A stretch of DNA of 64,000 bases from Magicicada septendecula (Eukaryota > Arthropoda > Insecta > Hemiptera > Cicadidae), in the NCBI GenBank assembly GCA_034769895.1, contig CM068371.1:400287469-400351468 (forward strand), in the 5' to 3' direction. A program made the translations under genes and the position numbers. Below are positions 36,763 to 48,674 of this stretch, piece after piece (position 1 is the stretch's first letter; each line of letters opens with the position of its first letter). Under the pieces are notes generated by a model. The model was given only the letters and a program-made list of their open reading frames with translations. It did not search any database and was not told the origin of the DNA.

Positions 36763-37432
36763 CGTGGTTGTATCTAGGGTTCTAACCTTGGGTCTTTGGG
36801 TGTGACGGGGCTTGCAAACTCAGAAAACATTTGGGGCAAAATGAAACTTCAAAAATCAAAGAGATTTAACACATAGGTCAATGTTATATCATGTTTATTG
36901 TTTTATGTGTGTATGTGAATGTATAACTGTTAGCTTGTGTAACTTGTGAGTCTGATCGCACCACGAGGCAGGTATTCGTAGTTTGAAAATTTTGAGATGT
37001 TGAACTGCCGGGGTGTCTTAAGCGTTGCATGGGGGATAGAATATATTAGTAATTCGAGGTCGAATTATAGCGTGTGGGATTAGCGGGATGCGGTATGGCC
37101 CGATCGGAAGTCGATACCGTTACCGACTTAATTCATGTATTGCGAAGTTTCGGAATTTAATGCCGATTTATGGTTGTTAGCTACGTGTTGGTGAGGCGCT
37201 GTATGTCGTGATTGGTGTTAGGTGTTGTGTATTTTATGTACATGTTAGTTGTTGCTTGTTCTCTTCGGTGATGTCAACGAAGTTGGTTCAGGAGTGGGTC
37301 AGGTCTCCGCAGTGCTAGGGAACCCGGGGGTCTGTTCGAAGGAAGGATCAGTACTCGAAGTTTTCCGATTTGATTTCTTGTTACTTATTGTTGTGTGTTT
37401 TGTGGGTGTAATATTATTCGAGCGGTTTAGGG

Positions 37433-38484
37433 ATGAGCGGAATTAATCCAGACCTGTTTCTCAAGCACGAGCTCGAGTTCGAGATTAAGTCCCGGGGTGG
37501 GAGGCTCCAAGGGGATGTCGCTTCCTTGAGGAAGCAGCTAAGGGACGCTCTCTCCTCCGGAGGAGCGACGTCCATTGTTAAAGTTACCGATGTGACGGCG
37601 GAAATGGAACTATGCCAGGAGAAGTGGGGGGAGTTGCGGGAGGTGATGGAGGATCTGGAGTCGGCCCCATCCAGCCTGAGGGCGAGGCAGAGAGTGCGGC
37701 AGCGAGTGGAACACCTACAACACCGACTCGAGAACTTGTCCGCCCAGACGACGATCGCCGAAGTCAGCGCTATACTGAAGTTGCTTTCGGACCAGGTGGC
37801 GAAGGCATTGCGGAATTTTGAGCCAGGGCAATCTCACCCTCCCGTGAACTCTCCTCAGCCTCCTGAGTTGGACATGGAGCAGACGCCGAGTCCGCCGGCT
37901 CAGTTGCCTGCTTTCTCGGGCGGGTCAGGCGTTGCGTATAATAAATTACCGAATCCCCTTTCCACGATTATCCAGCAGCTACCGGCCTGGATGTGGACAA
38001 ACTGATGTTGTTTTTTAAGATCTTGTTCCAGCTGTCTGACTTCCCAGGCATGTCAGACTGCACTCTCCTTGAGCTCCTGTATCCCTACTGTCGTGGGTCC
38101 ATGGCTGAGCGGGTCGCACAGACTATACGATGTGGCGGCAGTGTGACGTCTTTCCATCGGGGGGTGTTGGACGCATGCCTGCCTGGTAGATTGCGGGAAC
38201 AGCTGCAACATCGACATTGTTATCGGGTACAAGCACACGGGGAGAGTTTCGCTGAGTTTGTGCTCAGCATCCGTGAATCTGTAAGAATCTTAGGGTTGGG
38301 ACTGCCTGAAGAGGAGGTCGTACAAATGATTTTCGAAGGGGTCACTCCCCAGGAGAGGTCACGTTTACTTTTTGCCGAGCGGCCGCGCAGTTTTGAAGAT
38401 CTGAACAAGCTGTGTGTGTTATCCCGGGCCATACAGGCGAATGATGAGTCCCGAAAGCCCGTAATAGAACGTAGGCTAGTGTAT
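37433..38484 (+). pseudogene. gag region of the outer element, first part
   Basis: Begins MSGINPDLFLKHELEFEIKS, closely parallel to the start of the inner element's gag (MAEFNPDLLVKDELCYEALL), so the two elements belong to one lineage. A capsid-like section follows (for example LREQLQHRHCYRVQ and LGLGLPEEEVVQMIF). The coding is broken, and the region is cut off by the nested insertion; a zinc knuckle of the same element lies beyond it at 47002-47043. Confidence 0.75.
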
Positions 38485-39300
38485 TCCCCCCCCCCGTGGG
38501 AATTTCTGACTCACATAATTTTTTGTTGGTATTGCCATCTAGTTTAAGTTTTTAGTTGTTTGCCCCTTATCAATTACAGCATATCCCCGGAAACCCGGAA
38601 AATCACGGAAATACGGAGAAAATGACTTTTTTTTAATTCATTCCCATTTCAATCAAATTTTTAGTTAAAGAAGATATATTTATAACCAATATTTTGTGCA
38701 GAAGTTCTTCCCCTAGTTTTCCCTGGTTTTCTAGGGAAGTAGCTGGAAAATAAAATTATTAGTCACATATTCTTCCATTTTTTTTATTGTCAATATGAAC
38801 CTTAACACAAAATTCTTATTATATGAGTATAAATGAAAATATCCAAGTTATAATAATGAAAATTCAAACTTTTAATCTCAAAATTAAATAACATCATTTA
38901 ATTTTATAACAGAATTTGTAATCAGCAGTCTTCTTCTTCATCCTCATTTAGTATATCGGCTAAATTAACTAGTTCTGGCTCATCTTCATCCTCAAACTCA
39001 TCTGGATTAAAGCTTTCCATAACGTCGGTTAGTTCATGTGGCAATGGATCCCCTTTAATCCAATCAAACTTAAGTTGTCCATTCTCCAACTTCCAGCCAT
39101 GTTCCACTGGAGCTGGTGTTATGGGTTTAGCGATGTGTGCATTATTCCATATGTAGCACTGGTAGTTTACACGGCTGATGTGGTTTTCAAGTGAAGCTTT
39201 GCAAGGAGGTAGTAGACTCAGATCGACATCTTGTGTATTTGGCTGTGCAAATGTCATTGTGGGAGAGTATTTTTGTGTGAACAAATATAACCTCTTCTCT
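38485..39300. other. Non-LTR-element segment between the outer gag and the inner element
   Basis: This piece belongs neither to the outer gag nor to the inner LTR. Apart from the minus-strand frame at 38922-39284 it is AT-rich and unassigned. The left junction follows a C-run near 38487-38496 and may be off by a few bases. Confidence 0.5.
38922..39284 (-). CDS. Unknown protein fragment with an LPP...NYQ...W block
   Basis: A 120 aa frame with SLLPPCKASLENHISRVNYQ, CYIWNNAHI, EHGWKLENGQLKFDW and a very acidic C-terminus (DEFEDEDEPE, NEDEEED). I have seen this block (LPP, H, R-NYQ, IW, P...GW-LENG...W) in uncharacterised arthropod and cnidarian proteins, often near mobile DNA, but I cannot name a function. 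The ATG lies 16 bp from the inner LTR, so the N-terminus is probably lost. It may be part of a third mobile element or a host gene fragment carried along. Confidence 0.45.
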   Translation of the reverse strand: MFTQKYSPTMTFAQPNTQDVDLSLLPPCKASLENHISRVNYQCYIWNNAHIAKPITPAPVEHGWKLENGQLKFDWIKGDPLPHELTDVMESFNPDEFEDEDEPELVNLADILNEDEEEDC

Positions 39301-40897
39301 TGCGTTATTACAGAGGGAACCCAAAGTAATTGGTTCGGCCAATTACTTCAGGCTGCCTTATTCGGGACGAGCTGAAATTTAAACAGAACAACACACAGTA
39401 AATATAAAAGGAATCTTGGAAGGGAAAACTGTTGATTTATGTACTCAGTATATGTGTGCAACAAGAAGATTTCCCTTTATTAAACATTTAAAATAAAACA
39501 AATGACATTTACTCAAAAACAGATCCCATTACATTATTAATTAAATTATTAACTTGTTTAAATTGCTTTATATAGACTGTGGGATCACAACAAATTATAT
39601 TTAGCTTTTCCCCGGATCCGGGTAACCATTTGGTATTTAGTCTTTAAACTTTAAAAATTAATTATATTCAATTCAAGATATTAGCTTGCAAGACTGTTAC
39701 TTTTACTTTTACTTTTAAGTTTCATCATTATTCCATTTGAAGAATGGTATTAATTATACTACGATACGTTAAAATCTAAACTGTTACAATTGCAAGAAGT
39801 CTGAATAGTTACAATTAAATTCTTAGATTTAATTTTTTATATTCTTATAAAGTCAATCGTCTCTGAAAGTCTCTTTAAGAGAGTATTGTGTTACAATTAC
39901 TATTATTATTATTCCTCGATAGACGTGCTATCGAGTCACCTTTAATTTGGGATGTAGAAGTCTCCTCCATATGGTTACATCTTGGGAATCCTAAGAGCGT
40001 CGTCCTCGTCTAGGTCTGGTCTCAGTTGTTCACGGCTTAAACGTCTGCAGGATAGAGTGGGCCTTCTACACAGGTACTCGTTGATTCTCAGAAGTCTCGA
40101 ACTGCATTATCGGTCGGGTCTACTAGAGTTGTAATTCTGATGATTCATGTCTCCAGGCAGGATGTTGTGGAGAGTCGTCAATCGGAGAAGATAGCTGTTA
40201 TAGTTATTAACACTCGTACTATTGGTTGTCACATATTTCTTCTTGTTAAAACGTTTTTTTAATTTTACTTTCTCTTAACGTTACATATTACACTCTTTTG
40301 TAGCAGTTAGTAAAATACATAAGAATTAATCCAAACTAATAACCAATCACATAACATTTTAACAGAGCATTTCGCTCGCGCGTGTGCACTGCTTGGAGTC
40401 GTCATAGCGAGAGAAAGATTTTTCGTACGCTACCACTGGTACAGGACAATAGATAGTGGGGTGTTTATTCCGCGAGAATATAGTCCCGGTCTCTCTCTAA
40501 ATAAAACTTTTTATTTATACAAACTATCGCTAGATAAAAATACATCATTTAAATTAGTTGTTTTCGTGACTATCTGTGTCTTCAGATTCTTTAATTATTA
40601 ACATTATTTTTCTATATTATTTTAATTACAGAAGACTCGGTAAACATGTCGAGTCCGGTATCAACAGGTAGGCGCCTGATAACAAGCAAAGGGTTAAATG
40701 CGACAATGATAATTATTTACAATATGTCTTTTCTTTACCGTTTCTTTGCCCTTATTAATTACTACTTCCATTCACACTTAGTACCTACATGTTTTTTATT
40801 ATCATTGTGAGATTTAAATGGTTAATTGTTCGCAACTTAAAATTTTTTTATTTCTTTATTTTTTTTTTTTTTAATTGTCACAATTTAAATCGTCACA
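39301..40897 (-). repeat. 3' LTR of the inner element
   Basis: 1597 bp. It aligns along its length with the solo LTRs at 47054-48611 and 61624-63212: GGGAACCC near one end, CTATCGAGTCACCTTTAA in the middle, and AATTTAAATCGTCACA at the other end. It is the most diverged of the three by eye. Confidence 0.85.
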
Positions 40898-41396
40898 TAC
40901 TCCGCCTCTTAACCAACACCGACTCCGGAAAATTTGGTTAGATACGTACCGAGAGTATGCTTGGGGAGTACAGTGTTAAATTTCTCTTACCCGTTTCTAG
41001 CTGTATGTAATTACTAACAGCATCGGTCGTTCTTGACTTGCTGATTCTTACTATTTATACATATACTTCATATTTTACACACTAATTCGATTACTACATA
41101 AAATTCACACACTATAAAAGTATTTTCAACATTCTAAATTTTCTTAACTCTACTACTTATGACTACTACCGGATTTTTCTTTTTCTTGAGAGTTTCTCTA
41201 GTTATAGAATTTACTCTTTAATTACTCCATTTTTTTTTTTTTTATTATTGGATGTCAGCTGACTTCTTGCTTTGCTCTACTTTCGATGAAGAGGATTCAA
41301 GGTTGATCAGGCCTCGTACCTACTTATACGACAAGGTAGCCAAAGGTTACTTAAGTACTTTTGCAGTTGAGTACTAAACATTGTCTTCACATTTAT

Positions 41397-44362
41397 TTAT
41401 TTAACTGGCACTCTATTATTTTCTTCTTCAAGATAACGTTTTATCTGTGAAATATGTGTCCTTCGCACATATTTGTGAGTAGAGGGTTCATACAGAGTTA
41501 CAGTTACCGGAGTTAAGTATTTTTGAATTTGATAAGGACCGCACCATCTGTATGATAGCTTGGAAGTTGTCTTATCGACTGCACTACTCGTTGGGTGCGT
41601 TTTATACATAACTAAGTCTCCGATTTGGTATTTTACTTTATTATTATTATTCTTTTGCTCGTAATATTTCCTTGACTTCGCTAAGTTTGTTCGTAAATTA
41701 GCACGCGCTTCATTCCATATTTTCCTAATATTTTTATCCCTAATTTCAAGGGGTAATAATTCATGTATTTTCCACTTTGTGGATAATGGGTGGTTAGGTT
41801 TATACTTGAACAATAATTCGAATGGGGTAGACTTATGTCCTTCATGATATGCCGAATTAAAGGCGAATTGTATCCAGGATAGGTTCTGGTCCCACGAAGT
41901 ATGGTCGTTAGCATGGTAGGCTATTAAAGCAGATTTTAGGTTTCGCAAATACCTCTCAGCTATATTACCTTGCGGACGATACTCTGTAGTGGTAATGTGG
42001 TCTATACCTAGTTTGAAACACATGTTCCTGAATTCCTTAGACTTAAACTGTGGTCCGTTGTCCGACACTAGATGGACTGGAATACCGAATTCTTTGAATA
42101 ATCTATTCTGTAGAATGCTTACTGTTGTCTTAGCTAAAGCTCGCGCATGGGGTACATCCAGACGAATTTACTAAAAGAATCTACGCAAATTAGTAACATT
42201 GTATTTCCTGATTTGGAACGTGGGTAGGGTCCAGAAAAGTCTAAATAAATTTTGGAGAATGGGGTAGCAGGAATCTCAGATATTAACTGACTTATTTGGC
42301 TGTTCCTCGCTGGTTTGCTGAGTGCACACAACTTACACCTTTTTACGAAGTTAGCAATCTCACTGTTCATATTTTCCCAGTGGTATTCTCTACGAATCCG
42401 ATGTATGGTTTTATTTATTCCCATATGTGCTCCAATGGGGGAAGAGTGATAATATTCCATTAGCATAGGTTTAATAATATCCGGGGCGATGATTCGTGAA
42501 TATTTTCCGTTCGCTATTCTACAACATAATACTTTCTTACTTAATAGGTATTTTTCTGACTTGTTTCCTTTTTCAAGTTGTTCGATAATCGGACTCAAGC
42601 GTGGGTCTTGTTGTTGATAATGGGCTAAATCCGTAAATGCAAGAGGAAATTCGGTAATTAACGTATTAATAATCGGTGTCTCTCTACTCTTGTTTTCGTA
42701 ATTATTACTACTCGGCTGGAACATACGTGACAGGGTATCGGCAACTACGTTTTGGGTGCCTCTAATATGTTGTACTTTGAACTTAAAACAATTTAATCTT
42801 AATACCCATCTTCCGATACGACCTAATTGTTTTGGGTGATTTAGTAGCCAGGATAAAGCTTGATTATCTGTTTCTAACAAAAACTCTTTATGTTCTAAAA
42901 ATGGTTTGAACTTCTTAAACGCGAAAACGATAGCTAAACATTCTAATTCGTAAGCAGAGTATTTATTTTCTTGGTCTGTCAGGGTGCGTGAAGCGTAACT
43001 AATTGGTAAGCGAGAGTTATCTACTTCCTGATATATTACTGCACCTAGGGCGACACTTGAACTGTCTGTTTGCACAACAAACGGTTTAGTAAAATCGGCT
43101 AATTGTAGTACAGGGGGTGATATGATGCTTTCTTTTAATATCTCAAATGCGGTTTGGTGTTGCTCATTCCACTCAAATTTTACTCCCTTCTTTCTCAATG
43201 TATTTAGCGGTGCTGCAATTTCGGCTAGGTGTGGAATATACTTGTGGAAATAATTTATCATTCCTAAAAATCGGCCAATTCCTTTTGCATCCCGCGGTGG
43301 TAAAAATTCTCTGATAGCACGGGTGCGCTCAGGGTCTATGCTTACCTTTCCGTTGGCTTTTACGATGTGACCTAAAAAGGAGAATTGTGTCACAGCAAAA
43401 TTTACTTTACTGGGGTTTACAGTTAATCCAGCTTTCTCTAATCGGGATAGTACTTCACGTAAATGTTCAAGATGTTGTTCAATTGACTCACTGTAAATAA
43501 CAATGTCATCTAGGTAGTGATACACATATTTAAACTTTATGTCATGAAATAATTTTTCTAATAATCTGCTACATACAGAACTACCTTGGGATATACCAAA
43601 GGGTACCCTTGTAAATTGGTATAGGTTGAAAGGGACGGCAAAAGCGGTGAAACGTTTCGATTCTTCCGAAAGGGGTATCTGATGAAATGCCTGATTCAAA
43701 TCCATAATGGTAAAAATTTTTGCTTTCGTAAAATAATGAAAAGCACTGTGGATGTCGGGAAGTGGTATTGATTCAAATTCTATCCGTTTATTTAGTTGTC
43801 TATAGTCTACAACTAATCTATGTTTATCGTTGCTTTTGGGTACTAAAAACGCGGGGGATGAATAAGATGACGTAGAGGGTTCGATGACTCCTTGTTCTAA
43901 CAGTTTATTAATTTGGTTCCTCATTACTTCCATTTTTGGCGGTGATAACTTGTATGGGGCTAAACGTATTATTTTATTATCGCTCAAATTTATCTTATAC
44001 TCTATCAGGTCCGTCAGTCCTAACTTTGGGGTGAGGACATTGGAGAATTGATTTATTAACTTTTGTATGTTCCGTCTATCGTTACTTTCCAGATGACCTA
44101 ATTCACACTCGTGATGCTTTACATGTGAAGAAGTAGTGCTAGTACTTTCTCTGTTATTTGAATTATCCTCCAAGTTATATTTCCGTGAACGATCGAATCC
44201 AAAGTAAAATTTCTTATCATGAATATTTAGAATTATTCCTGTTTTACTGATAAAATCAGCTCCCAATATTAACTCGGGTCCTAATTCGTCGCACACTAAC
44301 ATTGGAAAATACCACGTAAAATTTTTTATTTTTACTTTACATGTAATGATAAGTTTTATCAT
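41397..44362 (-). pseudogene. pol region of the inner element
   Basis: Contains the end of the protease (ELILGADFISKTGI), RT with YHYLDDIVIYS, RNase H with TDSSSVALGAVIYQ, the H2C2 zinc region (HSSPIGAHMGINKT ... CKLCALSKP), and the integrase core (YLDFSGPYPRSKSGN, SDNGPQFKSKEF, ERYLRNLKSALIAY). It is a broken fossil, closest in the window to the outer element's pol. Confidence 0.88.
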
Positions 44363-44713
44363 TAAGTTTTGTTTGTTAGCGGTGGAGCATTTAATATTTA
44401 CAGATTGACTGCGTTTAACTAAATTATGTTTAAATAACTTATTGGCGAGGTCATGACTAATTAAACTTCGCGTTGATCCGGAATCAATTAAACCGAGGGT
44501 GGATGTTACACCAAGGTCTACTTGTACATAAGGTAATTGACACTTACTGAAATCACACTTATTAATAGCGTTACATTTATCGATAAATTTTTTTACATAG
44601 GGGTCTAGTTTTCTTTTGTTATTATTATTAATTTGTTTTATTTTATTTACTCTCAGGGGTTTACCTTTTTTTTACGATGCTGCGGAAGACACAGGGTTTC
44701 GGATCTCCCTGCC

Positions 44714-46214
44714 TTACATGTTTTTTGGATAATGAGTTTTTTGATTATACTGTTTCTGTTTACAGTTTCTACTGAGATGTCCGGATTTTCCGCAGTTATA
44801 GCATACATATTCTTTACGTTGGGTCTCACAGGTTTCCTGTCGCGGTTGAGCCTCCTTGGACTTACCATGACCATAGGTTGATCTTCGAAATGGTTTTCTT
44901 TCTCGTAGACGTCTTGCGTCAGAGACTAAGGCTTGCATTTCTTTTCTATTTTGTGTAGTGACTACCGATGCATGTCTGTGCTGATCTGCGTACCACACAT
45001 TGGAAGAGTGAATACTACATTGTTCAAAGTCCGCGAACGTAAGGGGTCTACTTATTAGTGCTAACCGGGAGCGTTCATCAGGAGATAAGCCTACTAGGAT
45101 AGTATCGACCAATTGTTTTTCAGTCCAGTCGACTTGTAGTATACGTGACGATTCACGGATGTCCGCAATATAGTGGGCCAGTCTTTCATGAGCTCCTTGT
45201 ACCCGAAGTACAGTATTTCTTTTGATATCCTCATAAATTCCAGTGGGGATAAAATATTTGATTATTTTCGTGTGAAGTTCTTCTACTGGAAGACTCGAGT
45301 TTAATGTTTCTAGTACACGATCTCGTAATGGTGGTTTACATTTGGGTAATATTACTTGCAGTATTTGCCGATCGTTTAATTGTTGTAGATCTTTTATTTG
45401 CAGTAGGTATTTGATAAAAGTTAACAGTATCGTTATACTTAACCCATCGGTGTAAGGAATTTCATTAATTATTTTCTCTACTGGGTGGGAAATCTTTCCG
45501 TAGAGGTCAACATTAAAATTTACGTTTTGTATTTCGTTCGAAGAAATTAGTGGTTGCATTAGGATTAGCAATCGCATATTGACTAGTGCGAGTACGTTGA
45601 ACGTTAGGGGGTGGGGGTTCTAACATAGTTAAGGTATTTAATTTTCTACTAGGTAATTGTTCAGGACTCAGTTGTATCTTAGATACGGTGGGTGATTCGG
45701 GGTTCGAGGTGGTGGGAGGGAATTCTACAATAGGGGATTGACCAGGGGAGATATATAATTTTTGTAAGTCTTGCTCAATTTCCTCCATTCTCGATTCATC
45801 TGACTTTCGTCTTAAGTCGTTAATAATTATGGGTAATTGGCGTAATGCCTCGTCTGCAAATTTCTGCACATCGGCGGGGACTACGGTGACGTCGGGCCAG
45901 CTTAATAAATTATTTAATCGGCGGGTTAAATGTTCTATACGTTGAGTAACGCGCAAAAGTTCCGTAGGTGATTTCTTTTCCTTAAGGTTCTGAGATAATA
46001 CTATCAGTTCCCTATATTTCGCATAACAGGTTTCTCGTTCGCCGTCATAATCGAGTTCACGCAATTTGTCTAACTGCGAGCTTGTCTCAGATCCGGATTG
46101 GCGTAATGATTTTCGTAATTCAGACACGGTTACATTCACGTGTTTTAGACCTCGTAAAAGTGCTTCGTAGCATAGCTCATCTTTTACTAATAAATCAGGA
46201 TTAAATTCAGCCAT
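44714..46214 (-). pseudogene. gag region of the inner element
   Basis: Starts MAEFNPDLLVKDELCYEALL. A capsid-like central region follows (PCEL-free; LQVDWTEKQLVDTILVGLSP), then a single CCHC zinc knuckle, CYNCGKSGHLSRNC, and a basic end. The gag is broken. About 650 bp of AT-rich leader (46215-46860) precedes it. Confidence 0.82.
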
Positions 46215-47001
46215 TTTCGTAAAGTGGCTAGAACTAATTATTCTACTATTTGTATTTACTACTATACAACGCTATATCATTTCACACAAACATAACAATA
46301 TAAATAAATCGTATTCTTACACATTTATTAATAAACAATTAAAATGAGATGACAAAGGTTGTCATTTTACATAGGTAGAGAGAGAGAAATCTCACACATG
46401 TTTACAGATGCGTACGGCAAAAGGGGGAATCCGCGGCAACGACACACAGGAAAGGACACGCTACTTATTACAATAGAGCTAACACAGAGGGTGAAGTGAT
46501 AGTTTAATTCCGCGATGGGGGAGTCTCACAATGACAATATACACACTTACAGGAGCGGACAAGAAATCAACCGGTCTGGTATTGTTTACAAACAGACGTG
46601 TTGTTGAATGAGCTTTTGACAAGCACATACCTGATGTTATATCGACTACACGGGGCGTCTTTAGTCAATATTATGTTCATTGCTATATCTAAATAATAAT
46701 TAAAATTACCTATTTACAAAACTATTATAATAACTATTATCGTTTAATTTTATTTAAGATTTTAGACACATTTACAGTACATGAGTAAATAAATCAACAG
46801 ATTATGGTCTGGGTTAATAGGCACAATTACTGCTTAATAACACAAGTCACAAAATTTCCTTTTTTTTTTATTTTTAATTAGCAGCACAATATAAGGGCTA
46901 GTCAGTGCGAGTTTCGAGCTGAGGAGCGACGTGCAGTTCAGTCCCAACCCCGACCGGGAAGAACCGCCGGCGATCGAGGTGGAGTTTTGAGAGGTGTAGT
47001 T

Positions 47002-47043
47002 TGTTTTCGCTGTAGAAGACAGGGGCATGTTGCCCGCAATTGT
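47002..47043 (+). other. Zinc-knuckle segment of the outer element's gag
   Basis: CFRCRRQGHVARNC fits CX2CX4HX4C, the nucleocapsid knuckle. It lies in outer-element DNA (about 46882-47053) trapped between the inner element and the solo LTR. Confidence 0.85.
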
Positions 47044-47053
47044 CCGGAGGGTG

Positions 47054-48611
47054 TGTAACGTATTGCCGCGTTACAAATCCAGGGAACCCATCTTAACTGA
47101 CCTCTGTCAATTATATGGGCTGCCTACGTTGTAACGAAATGTATCCACACTTATTAACTGAACAAATTACTTACAAACTGTGTAAGGAAGCAAGGGAAGG
47201 TATTTTATTGATTTACGCACTCATTATATGTGTGTAACAAGAAGACTTCTCTTTATTTGACAACTTTTACTGACAGATCCCATGACATCACTAATTAAAC
47301 TAAAGTTATTTCAATGCTTTCATCAAACTTTGGGATCAAATTGATTCTATATAGCTATACCTCGGATCCGGGTTAACTTTCTGTATTTTGTAGTTAAGAC
47401 TTTTAATTATACTCAATTCATGATATTAGCTTGCAAGACTTCTTTAACCATTTGAAGAATGGTACTATTACTTGGAATGATACTACGATACATTAACATA
47501 TAAACCGTTACAACGTATGATATCCGAGTAGTTACAGTAAAACTTTTAGATTTACTCTTTTAATGTTTACATACAATTAATAGTCTTTGAAAAGTCTCTT
47601 TTAAAGTTGTGTAGTGTAACAAATATTAGTAACCCTCGATAGACAGGCTATCGAGTCACCTTTAGAATGGAATGTAGAAACCTCGTCCTGGGGTGTCCGT
47701 CTTGGGAATCCTTGAATGCGCCGTCATCATCTCGGTCGGGTCTTCGTCGATAAGGTGTCGAGTGTTTACAGAGTATACTGAAGCTTCTACGGTGTAATTA
47801 TATGTAGATTCTCGGCTGTCCTGATCTGCATCTTCTGTCGGGTATATGAGTGTTTATAAAGTTCTGGTAGATCACATCTTCAGGAATTATGTTGAAAGTG
47901 TAGTTACTTCTTGAAGCGAGTAGTCCTCTTGTTTAACACCATTTTAGTGTTTTGTGTTACATATTATGTCCTTTTGTTATCACACATTTATACTAATTGA
48001 TACATAACACACGCTTTTAGTAGCAATATTTCATATACAATATTTAAGTTAAAACAAAAGAATTAGCGACATTGTGTCAGAGCGTTTGCTCGCATGTCTG
48101 CACTGCATGAAGTCAACATTGTGAGAGAGCGTTTTTCTGCTCGCTTCGACTGGTACTTAACAAGGGGGAGAGGGGCAACTACTGCGCGAGAATATAGTCC
48201 CTATCTTTATTTAAGTTAACATTTTTAATTACAAAACTTATGCCTTAATAAACATACATAATTTAAGTAAGTTGTTTTAGCGACTATCTGTGTCTTCAGT
48301 TATTTTGTTATTAACATTAGGTTTTTTTATCTTATTCTAAATTACAGACGACTCGGGAGACATGTCGAGTCCGGAATTAACAGGTCACCGCCTGATAACA
48401 GCAAAGGGTTAAATATGACAATAATACTTTTTTACAATTTGCCTTTTTATTAATGTTTCTTTGGACTTATTAATTACTTCTTCCTTTCATACTGAGTACA
48501 TACAGGGGTTTTAGGTATTATAGTGAGATTTAAATGGCTTAATCGCTCGCGAACTTAATTTTTAAAATTTTTTTTTATTTTACAATTATTGTTACAATTT
48601 AAATCGTCACA
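47054..48611 (-). mobile_element. Solo LTR inserted in the outer element
   Basis: 1558 bp, TGTAACG ... TCGTCACA as read on the plus strand, with the 4 bp target duplication GGTG at 47050-47053 and 48612-48615. It is the same LTR family as the inner element but a separate event: it sits just after the outer element's zinc knuckle. Solo LTRs arise by recombination between the two LTRs of a full copy. Confidence 0.9.
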
Positions 48612-48674
48612 GGTGGTGTGCGTCCGACGCTTCCCCCGAGGGTCCGGTCTTCAAAAAACTGAATAGCCAGGAGG

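Larger units (their letters stand above)
39301..46880 (-). mobile_element. Inner Ty3/mdg4-type LTR element, minus strand, lacking one LTR
   Basis: A 1.6 kb LTR (39301-40897) is followed, on the minus strand, by pol (41397-44362) and gag (44714-46214). Next to the LTR is a purine tract (AAGAGGCGGAG on the minus strand), as expected for the 3' LTR. About 650 bp upstream of gag the element runs into the outer gag without a 5' LTR. It is broken in several places (about four) and is clearly more decayed than the outer element, whose gag it interrupts. Confidence 0.82.
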
